Assembly (NCBI GenBank): GCA_017519005.1
Contig: JAFWTG010000134.1
Span: 1-56,081, forward strand
DNA: 56,081 bases
Reading direction: 5' to 3'
From: Oscillospiraceae bacterium
Lineage (GTDB): Bacteria; Bacillota; Clostridia; Oscillospirales; Oscillospiraceae
The translations under genes were made by a program, and so were the position numbers. Numbering within the stretch: position 1 is the stretch's first letter; every line of letters begins with the position of its first letter. The notes under the pieces are model-generated. The model saw nothing but the letters and a program-made list of their open reading frames with translations, made no database searches and was not told where the DNA came from. Shown one piece after another: positions 48,343 through 56,081 of this stretch.

Positions 48343-48624
48343 ATGCGGATGAAAAAAACGTCGATCTGGACAAAGCTGCTGCTGCTTGCCGTGATTGTCT
48401 ACGCAGTCATCACGCTGGTGGACCTTCAGGACAGCGTCTCCGCCGCGAAAGCCGAGGCTGCCGAGCTGGAGCAGCAGGTTCTCTACGCCGAGCAGGAAAA
48501 CGCCCTGGTGGAGCAGGATCTGGCTGAGCTCGGCTCCGACAAGAGCACCGTCAAGATCGCCCGCTCCAGGCTCGGCATGGTGGAGGTCGGAGAAATCGTC
48601 TTCTACGACGCCGACGCCCAGTAA
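48343..48624 (+). CDS. divIC: Septum formation initiator DivIC/FtsB
   Basis: A 93-residue bitopic protein: short basic cytoplasmic start, one membrane helix (WTKLLLLAVIVYAVITLVDL), then a coiled coil (SVSAAKAEAAELEQQVLYAEQENALVEQDLAEL) and the short C-terminal ARSRLGMVEVGEIVF, the family's hallmark. It joins FtsL and DivIB/FtsQ in the division complex. AAAGGAGGT lies 6 bases before the ATG. Its place between yabQ and yabR matches Bacillus. Confidence 0.92.
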   Translation: MRMKKTSIWTKLLLLAVIVYAVITLVDLQDSVSAAKAEAAELEQQVLYAEQENALVEQDLAELGSDKSTVKIARSRLGMVEVGEIVFYDADAQ

Positions 48625-48653
48625 GCCACCAACCGGAAAGGATCATACCGTAC

Positions 48654-49079
48654 ATGGAATTTACACCGGGAACCATCCTGGAGGGCACCGTCCGATCCAT
48701 CGCCAACTTTGGCGCGTTTATTGAGCTTCCCGAGGGGAAGACCGGACTCGTCCACATCTCCGAGGTCGCCTCGACTTACGTGACCGATATTCATCAGCAT
48801 CTGACAGAGGGCCAGACCGTGAAGGTCAAGCTCCTGAACGCCGACGAACGCGGTCGCCTGAGTCTGTCCATCAAGCAGGCGGAAGCGTCCCGTCCCGAGA
48901 CCCGCAGAGCCGCTGAGGAACGCCCGGTCCGCCGGACGCCCCGGCCCCAGAGCTTCCAGCCTGTCCGGACTGAGCCTGAGAGCTTCGAGGAAAAGCTGAA
49001 GCAATTCATGGCCGATTCCAACAGCAAGATCTCCGGCGTTCGCCAGTACGAACACCGGACCCGGAGCAGAAAGAGATAA
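48654..49079 (+). CDS. yabR: S1 domain RNA-binding protein YabR
   Basis: A 141-residue protein with one S1 domain (residues 4-75: GTILEGTVRSIANFGAFIELPEGKTGLVHISEVA, then LLNADERGRLSLSIKQA) followed by a basic, disordered tail rich in Arg and Pro. The YabR family is similar to the S1 units of ribosomal protein S1 and polynucleotide phosphorylase and binds RNA. It follows divIC by 29 bases and ends at a terminator. Confidence 0.9.
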   Translation: MEFTPGTILEGTVRSIANFGAFIELPEGKTGLVHISEVASTYVTDIHQHLTEGQTVKVKLLNADERGRLSLSIKQAEASRPETRRAAEERPVRRTPRPQSFQPVRTEPESFEEKLKQFMADSNSKISGVRQYEHRTRSRKR

Positions 49080-49080
49080 C

Positions 49081-49106
49081 AAAAGGGGTGCACGGCACCC
49101 CTTTTT
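49081..49106 (+). terminator. Intrinsic terminator of the yabPQ-divIC-yabR block
   Basis: AAAAGGGGTGC (49081-49091) pairs with 49095-49105, 3-base loop, followed by T. Confidence 0.88.
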
Positions 49107-49132
49107 CATGCAGCCACACGGAGGAACTGATT

Positions 49133-49828
49133 ATGGCACACGTTCTGATCACCGGCGGTTCCCGGGGGATCGGCGCGGCGACGGTCCGGGCCTTTATCCG
49201 GGCGGGTTACGCCGTGAGCTTTTTCTATGAAAAACAGGAGGCCGCCGCCGCGGCGCTGGCCGCCGAGACGGGAGCCCGGGCCCTGCGCTGCGACGTGGCC
49301 GACTCCGAGGCCGTGCTGCGGGCCGTTGAGACGCTGCCGCCGGTGGACGTGCTGGTGAACAACGCCGGAATCTCCCACGTGGGCCTGATCTCGCAGATCA
49401 CGCCGGCGGAATGGGACCGCCTCTTCGCCGTCAACGTCAAGGGCGTCTATAACACCGTCCGAGCGGTGCTGCCCGCCATGCTGCAGAAGCAGGCCGGGGC
49501 CATCGTCAACCTCAGCTCCATGTGGGGGCAGGCCGGCGCCAGCTGCGAGGCTGCCTACTCCGCCACCAAGGGCGCCGTCATCGCCCTGACCCAGGCCCTG
49601 GCGCGGGAGCTGGGTCCCTCCGGCATTCGGGTCAACGCGGTTTCCCCCGGCATGATCGACACGGAGATGAACGCCCATTTGAGCATGGAAGACCGGGCCG
49701 TTCTGGCGGAGGATACGCCCCTGGGCCGCGCAGGAACTCCCGAGGAGGTGGCGGACGCCATCCTCTACCTGGCGCGGGCCTCCTTTATAACCGGTCAGAA
49801 TCTGCCCGTCAACGGCGGATATCTTTAA
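49133..49828 (+). CDS. SDR oxidoreductase, probably EF-P 5-aminopentanone reductase (YmfI) type
   Basis: A 231-residue short-chain dehydrogenase. Features: NADPH loop ITGGSRGIG (5-13), LVNNAG, and catalytic Ser in SSMWGQAGASCEAAYSATKG with Tyr and Lys. The SSxWGxxGASCExxYSAxKG block and ALARELGPSGIRVN resemble YmfI, which finishes the 5-aminopentanol modification of elongation factor P; FabG is the main alternative. The ATG at 49133 has GGAGGA upstream. It is a single gene between two terminators. Confidence 0.78.
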   Translation: MAHVLITGGSRGIGAATVRAFIRAGYAVSFFYEKQEAAAAALAAETGARALRCDVADSEAVLRAVETLPPVDVLVNNAGISHVGLISQITPAEWDRLFAVNVKGVYNTVRAVLPAMLQKQAGAIVNLSSMWGQAGASCEAAYSATKGAVIALTQALARELGPSGIRVNAVSPGMIDTEMNAHLSMEDRAVLAEDTPLGRAGTPEEVADAILYLARASFITGQNLPVNGGYL

Positions 49829-49840
49829 AAATACGCGGCA

Positions 49841-49884
49841 AGCGCCGCCGAGACGGTCAAGTGTCTCGGCGGCGCTCGTTTTTT
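49841..49884 (+). terminator. Intrinsic terminator
   Basis: AGCGCCGCCGAGAC (49841-49854) pairs with 49863-49876, 8-base loop, followed by CGTTTTTT (49877-49884). It also lies at the end of the convergent histidine-kinase-like gene. Confidence 0.9.
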
Positions 49885-49888
49885 CTGT

Positions 49889-50950
49889 TTACAGCAGCTC
49901 CTCCGGTCGGAACGCCTCGGGGGGCAGGACCGTGGAGAAAGCCTCCAGGGCGGCGTCGGAGCCGTCGGGAAGCTGGACCGGACTGCCGACGCTGTGTTCG
50001 TCGGAGGGCAGGGCGGCCACGGAGAGCACGGCGGTCACGGTTCCATCCTCCGTGCGGGAGAGCAGCAGTCCACCCCCATGGACAGCCGCGCCGGCGCTGA
50101 CGGTGTTGAGCCCCAGGCCCAGGCCTCCCTCCAGCAGGGTGTCCAGCTCCGCGTGGCGGTGGAACAGCGGCGCCGGCAGCGCCCCCGTCTGCCGGTTGAT
50201 CACAGCAAAGCGCAGGCCGATCCGTCCGACGCGGCTCAGCTCCAGCCGAAGCCTGCCGTCAGCGCTGTTGGCCGCCGCGTTCGCCAGCAGCTCTCGCAGC
50301 AGAAACGCAAGCAGGGGCCAGTCCAGGCAGAGGGAGAATTCCCGTCGGGGCAGCACCCAGCTCAGCTCAAAGCCGCCGGCGCGCAGCTGCTCCCGGGTCT
50401 CGCCGCAGAAGGCCGCCAGCCTTGCGCAGACCCCAAGCTTCTCGCCACAGGGCTGATAGCGGCCCATGCGCAGCGTGGAAAACAGCTCCAGCTCTCCTGC
50501 CGTTCGGCGCAGACGGTAGACGCTGCGCAGGGCCAGCGCCGTCTCCCGGAGCGCGGCCTCTTCGCCGGGGCCGAGCCCCTCGCTCAGCCTGTTCAAGGCC
50601 CCCTGGAGGTCCTGGAGGGCAGTTCGGATGCTGCCCGCCGCGTGGAGCAGGGTGCTCTCGTTCGGCCCGGGAAGCTCCGCAGACTGCGGCCGCAGGACGC
50701 AGCGCAGCGCGCCGTCTTCCACAGCGCTTTGCAGACTCCAGACCTGCCGATCCAGCAGGAGCACCGTCTTCGCGCCGCCTCCCTCCGGAGCGGGAAGCTC
50801 CAGCTGGGGCAGGAGCTCGCTCAGCCTTTTCCCGCTGTGCAGGCCCAGCGCCTCCGCGGCCGGGTCCGCAAAGTCGATCACGCCGTCGCGCACAGAAAAG
50901 ACGGGTCCGTCTTCCGGCTGCACGGCCGTCTCTGATTTGGCTTCTTTCAT
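49889..50950 (-). CDS. Histidine-kinase-like protein with a degenerate phospho-acceptor site
   Basis: A 353-residue soluble protein. An N-terminal PAS-like part (~15-90, PVFSVRDGVIDFADPAAEALGL) leads to a DHp-like helix (~100-160) and a GHKL ATPase domain with N box ELLANAAANSADG (N224, N228) and G box GLGLGLNTV. In the DHp helix, AAGSIRTAL occupies the place of SHELRTPL, so the phospho-accepting His is Gly (G106). It may bind ATP or another kinase without self-phosphorylating. No response regulator is nearby. The ATG at 50950 has AAGGAGG 7 bases upstream. Confidence 0.75.
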   Translation of the reverse strand: MKEAKSETAVQPEDGPVFSVRDGVIDFADPAAEALGLHSGKRLSELLPQLELPAPEGGGAKTVLLLDRQVWSLQSAVEDGALRCVLRPQSAELPGPNESTLLHAAGSIRTALQDLQGALNRLSEGLGPGEEAALRETALALRSVYRLRRTAGELELFSTLRMGRYQPCGEKLGVCARLAAFCGETREQLRAGGFELSWVLPRREFSLCLDWPLLAFLLRELLANAAANSADGRLRLELSRVGRIGLRFAVINRQTGALPAPLFHRHAELDTLLEGGLGLGLNTVSAGAAVHGGGLLLSRTEDGTVTAVLSVAALPSDEHSVGSPVQLPDGSDAALEAFSTVLPPEAFRPEELL

Positions 50951-51101
50951 CCGAGCGCCTCCTTCCCCGGGTAGTATGCGCCGCAGCGCGGCTTTCATTT
51001 ACCGTATCATAACCGATTCTTCGTCAAATTTCAAGCATTTGTCGAATTCCGGCGAAAAATGTCGACCGGTCAGCATTTCTCGCCAAACTCCGCCGCGCAT
51101 C

Positions 51102-51130
51102 TTGACATTTTGAATCGAAACGGGTAGGAT
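51102..51130 (+). promoter_or_regulatory. Promoter of the P-type ATPase gene
   Basis: TTGACA (51102-51107), 17-base spacer, TAGGAT (51125-51130), 47 bases before the ATG at 51178, which has AAAGGAGG upstream. Confidence 0.8.
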
Positions 51131-51177
51131 ATTAGGAAAGAAACGCCGACAAGAGCGAAACCAAAGGAGGAAGGCGT

Positions 51178-53565
<2,388 letters not shown>

Positions 53566-53574
53566 TCTTCGGCT

Positions 53575-53619
53575 CCACACAGAAAAAAGCGCCCTTTTCG
53601 GGCGCTTTTTTCTGTGTGG
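53575..53619. terminator. Bidirectional intrinsic terminator
   Basis: A perfect 20-base stem, 53575-53594 with 53600-53619, 5-base loop, with A6/T6 tracts inside, between convergent genes. Confidence 0.92.
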
Positions 53620-53656
53620 AATCGCGATGCTCCGGGCCGGAAGGCCTCCCCGGCTG

Positions 53657-54760
53657 TCAGGTTCCGAAGAAGGAGTAGTGCATGTAGTCCTTATAGCCGC
53701 TGTGCCAGTAAATTCCGCGCTTGAAGCCGTACTTGGCAAAGATCCGGTCGATCGCCCCCTCCACGGGGATGGCGTAGGGATTATGGGCCGGGTCAAAGCC
53801 CGTGCCGTAGAGCAGCTGCCCGCTGGGGGAGAAATAGCCGTTCTCCCGGGCGTTCACGTCCAGGGCCAGGCCCACCGTGTGCTCGGACTTGCTCTCCCAG
53901 CGATAGCCGCCCAGAGAGTGAATGGGGGGCTTCTCCGGCAGGGCGTAAATCTCCTCGAAGATCGCCCGGACCGTGGGCGCTATGTTCTGATGGACCGTCA
54001 GGCTCCAGCTGCGGGTGTACTTCTCGCCCCTTGCGTTGAGATCCCAGGTCCGGATCGTGACGTCGGTCATGTGCGCTCTGGCCTCGGCGGGAGAAGCATA
54101 GACCAGCCGATGGTCGGAGAAATGGACCGTGCCGAAGATCATCATGGCCTTCTCGTAGGCGGTCATGGAGGCGCTGCCCAGCTTCGCGCCGCCGGAGCCT
54201 CCCCCGCCGCCGGAGCCGTTCTCGTGATAGGTGTTGCCGGGACTGCCCGTGTTTTCGTAGGGCGTCTCCAGCATGGTCACCAGATCGGAGCGCACGTAGC
54301 CGCTGCGGCCGTTGTAGCTGACCTTGTACCAGCCCCGGTTGAAGCCCACGATGAAGCAGGTCTCGTTCCGGGGAGCCCGGGCCACCACGGAGCTCTCCGT
54401 GCCGGGGCCGCCCCGGACGTTGGAGCCGTAGTCAAAGCGGGCGTAGCCGATCTTGATATTCTTGATCTCGTCCAACTCCAGGTATTCGCCGTACATATAG
54501 CCGATCTTCAGATTGAAGACGACCTTGTACCACTCGCCCTCGCGCTGGATCACCACAGCCTTGTCGCCCCGATAGGCAGTGGCCAGAATTTTCCCGGAGG
54601 TGGAGGGCGTCTCGCGCAGATACAGCGCACCGGCCTTCACGGTGCCGATGGCGGTCTTCAGCTCCGAGGCCGAAGCGCCGGGAAGCACGCCGCCCAGCAG
54701 ACAGACGCTGAGCGCCAGGGCCAGCAGCAGCGCGCAGCCGCGCCGAAGAATGCGGGTCAT
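53657..54760 (-). CDS. Secreted D-Ala-D-Ala carboxypeptidase-like M15 peptidase with two SH3 domains
   Basis: A 367-residue exported protein: signal peptide (about residues 1-32, cleaved after GASA), two bacterial SH3 domains (~40-95 and ~105-165, e.g. VRGGPGTESSVVARAPRNETCFIVG) that bind cell wall, a Gly-rich linker, and a C-terminal M15/VanY-type domain. The zinc site is visible as SKSEHTVGLALDVNA (His, Asp) and DYMHYSFFGT (His). It should trim peptidoglycan stem peptides outside the cell. It has its own promoter with a direct GGTTACA repeat nearby. Confidence 0.9.
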   Translation of the reverse strand: MTRILRRGCALLLALALSVCLLGGVLPGASASELKTAIGTVKAGALYLRETPSTSGKILATAYRGDKAVVIQREGEWYKVVFNLKIGYMYGEYLELDEIKNIKIGYARFDYGSNVRGGPGTESSVVARAPRNETCFIVGFNRGWYKVSYNGRSGYVRSDLVTMLETPYENTGSPGNTYHENGSGGGGGSGGAKLGSASMTAYEKAMMIFGTVHFSDHRLVYASPAEARAHMTDVTIRTWDLNARGEKYTRSWSLTVHQNIAPTVRAIFEEIYALPEKPPIHSLGGYRWESKSEHTVGLALDVNARENGYFSPSGQLLYGTGFDPAHNPYAIPVEGAIDRIFAKYGFKRGIYWHSGYKDYMHYSFFGT

Positions 54761-54851
54761 AGAGGGGGCCTCCTTTCACGGTCCGCGGTCCGCCGAAGCG
54801 GCTTTTGCCAGCTCCGCGGGGACCTTTTGTTTACCATAATTCTGTAACCAA

Positions 54852-54880
54852 ATTGTAACCTATTTTTCTCAATCTGTCAA
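54852..54880 (-). promoter_or_regulatory. Promoter of the SH3/M15 peptidase gene
   Basis: Minus strand: TTGACA (54880-54875), 17-base spacer, TACAAT (54857-54852). GGTTACA occurs twice, overlapping the -10 and just after it. Confidence 0.8.
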
Positions 54881-54914
54881 GCCCCTAAATCCGCGATTCG
54901 AGGCAATTTTGGTG

Positions 54915-54943
54915 TTGACTCTGTGAAAATTCCCGAGTATAAT
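54915..54943 (+). promoter_or_regulatory. Promoter of tdh
   Basis: TTGACT (54915-54920), 17-base spacer, TATAAT (54938-54943), followed by an ~80-base leader and AAAGGAGA before the ATG at 55032. Confidence 0.85.
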
Positions 54944-55031
54944 ATAGGGTGGAACAGGTAAAATTGGATATTTTGCCTAAGAAATACAAATATGCTTGAA
55001 CGCTTTTGACAAGTCGAAAGGAGATTCATCT

Positions 55032-56078
55032 ATGCAAGCCTTCATGGACGCCATCGTAAAACCCGTTGCCGGCCCCGGTCTGGAGCTGCGCCGCGTTCCC
55101 GTCCCCGAGCCCAAGGCGGGCGAGGTCCTGATCAAGATCCACAAGACCGCCATCTGCGGCACCGACGTTCACATCTTCAACTGGGACCCCTGGGCGGCCG
55201 AGCACATCAAGAATCCTCCCATGACCATCGGTCACGAGTACGTGGGCGAGATCGCCAAGCTGGGCGACGGCGTCACCGGTCTGCACGTGGGTCAGCGCGT
55301 CTCGGGTGAAGGCCATATCACCTGCCACCACTGCCGCAACTGCCACACCGGCAACATCCAGTGGTGCAAGGACACCGTTTCCGTGGGCGTGGACCGGGAC
55401 GGCGCCTTCGCGGAGTACGTCTGCATCCCCGCCACCAACGTCATCATCATCGACGAATCCCTGCCTGAGGACGTGGTAGCCTTCTTCGACGCCTTCGGCA
55501 ACGCCACCCACACGGCGCTGATGTTCGATCTGGTGGGCGAGGACGTGCTGATTACCGGCGCGGGTCCCATCGGCATCATCGCCGCCGGCATCTGCAAGTT
55601 TGCCGGCGCCCGCCGCGTCATCATCACCGACATCAACGACGACCGCCTGGTCCTGGCCCGGAAGATGGGCGTGGACGCCGCCGTCAACACCATGCGGGAG
55701 GATCTGCGGGAGATTATGAAGCAGGTCAACATCGTGGAGGGCTTCGACGTGGGTCTGGAAATGTCCGGCTCCGAAATTGCCTTCAAGCAGATGATCTCCT
55801 GCATGCGCAACGGCGGCAAGATCTCCCTGCTGGGCATCGGCAACAAGCCCTTCACCCTGAACATGAACGACATCATCGGCAAGGGCCTGACGCTCCAGGG
55901 CATCTACGGGCGCAAGATGGACAACTGGCACCAGATGTCCTACATGGTCCAGGGCGGCCTGGATCTGACGCCCGTTATCACCCACCGCTTCCACTACACC
56001 GAGTTTGAAAAGGGCTTCGCCGCCATGAACTCCGGCAAGTCCGGCAAGGTCATTCTCGACTGGACCACCAGGAAATAA
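55032..56078 (+). CDS. tdh: L-threonine 3-dehydrogenase
   Basis: A 348-residue zinc-dependent medium-chain dehydrogenase. It oxidises L-threonine to 2-amino-3-ketobutyrate with NAD, feeding glycine production. Catalytic zinc: KTAICGTDVHIFNWDPW (Cys, the TDH-type segment), GHEYVGE (His-Glu). Structural zinc: CHHCRNCHTGNIQWC (four Cys). Rossmann loop: ITGAGPIGIIAAGICKFAGAR. The ATG at 55032 has AAAGGAGA upstream. The usual partner kbl (2-amino-3-ketobutyrate ligase) would probably be just past the right edge; it is not visible here. Confidence 0.93.
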   Translation: MQAFMDAIVKPVAGPGLELRRVPVPEPKAGEVLIKIHKTAICGTDVHIFNWDPWAAEHIKNPPMTIGHEYVGEIAKLGDGVTGLHVGQRVSGEGHITCHHCRNCHTGNIQWCKDTVSVGVDRDGAFAEYVCIPATNVIIIDESLPEDVVAFFDAFGNATHTALMFDLVGEDVLITGAGPIGIIAAGICKFAGARRVIITDINDDRLVLARKMGVDAAVNTMREDLREIMKQVNIVEGFDVGLEMSGSEIAFKQMISCMRNGGKISLLGIGNKPFTLNMNDIIGKGLTLQGIYGRKMDNWHQMSYMVQGGLDLTPVITHRFHYTEFEKGFAAMNSGKSGKVILDWTTRK

Positions 56079-56081
56079 CCC

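Overview
The window is about 56 kb of GC-rich (roughly 58-60%) DNA from a spore-forming member of the Clostridia, most likely an Oscillospiraceae-type gut bacterium. Supporting evidence: strong AGGAGG ribosome binding sites, sigma-A type promoters (TTGACA-17-TATAAT), sporulation genes (yabP, yabQ, an FtsK/SpoIIIE translocase), a sigma-E-like promoter, a DUF624/YesL-linked sugar transporter, and dispersed palindromic repeats of a kind common in such genomes. The taxonomic call is inference; there is no rRNA gene here.

Layout. 1-4.3 kb: the tail of a probable LamB/YcsF (PxpA-like) gene, then an accessory block. It starts with a near-perfect promoter overlapped by a perfect TetR-like palindrome and encodes a flavodoxin-like oxidoreductase and three acetyltransferase (GNAT) proteins, one a kinase-GNAT-GNAT fusion. 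4.35-17.5 kb: a complete fructan/fructo-oligosaccharide locus. It has two paralogous LacI regulators, a secreted GH32-like lipoprotein, YesL and a membrane-anchored protein, an LplB/LplC-type permease pair with its binding protein and its own MsmK-type ATPase, an intracellular GH32 enzyme and a PfkB fructokinase. Shared TGCACA-containing sites sit in three of its promoters. 18-23 kb: a polyphosphate operon, pap (two-domain PPK2), ppk1 with a long Pro/Glu tail, and a ROK sugar kinase. 23-26.7 kb: a peptidase-E-like protein, RidA, an SPFH protein, a GNAT-pyroglutamyl peptidase fusion and tRNA-Gly(GCC).

26.8-36 kb: an AT-richer DUF2726 gene beside the tRNA, then ftsK/spoIIIE, a UppP-like phosphatase, a ClpP/TepA-like protease, a Pro-rich membrane-anchored protein, MscS, and HAD plus bioY under a BirA-type operator. 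36-41.6 kb: a small gene with a LexA-type box in its promoter, a second small gene, a DUF5655-GNAT fusion, a HutD-family protein containing a genomic repeat read in frame, an M18 aminopeptidase and a transglutaminase-like lipoprotein. 41.8-47.4 kb: a minus-strand housekeeping cluster minD, MGS-like gene, DUF2461, lipoprotein, hisS, aspS. 47.6-49.1 kb: the conserved yabP-yabQ-divIC-yabR block. 49.1-56 kb: an SDR reductase, a degenerate histidine-kinase-like protein, a P-type ATPase, an SH3/M15 peptidase and L-threonine 3-dehydrogenase.

How it works together. The fructan locus reads as a self-contained pathway: extracellular trimming, ABC import, hydrolysis, phosphorylation, with LacI feedback. 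The polyphosphate operon pairs polymer synthesis/use with a sugar kinase. The least expected features are the palindromic repeats read in frame inside ppk1 and hutD, the basic amphipathic end of PPK1, several GNAT domains fused to unrelated partners, an MGS homologue without its catalytic Asp, and a histidine-kinase homologue with Gly where the phospho-acceptor His should be.
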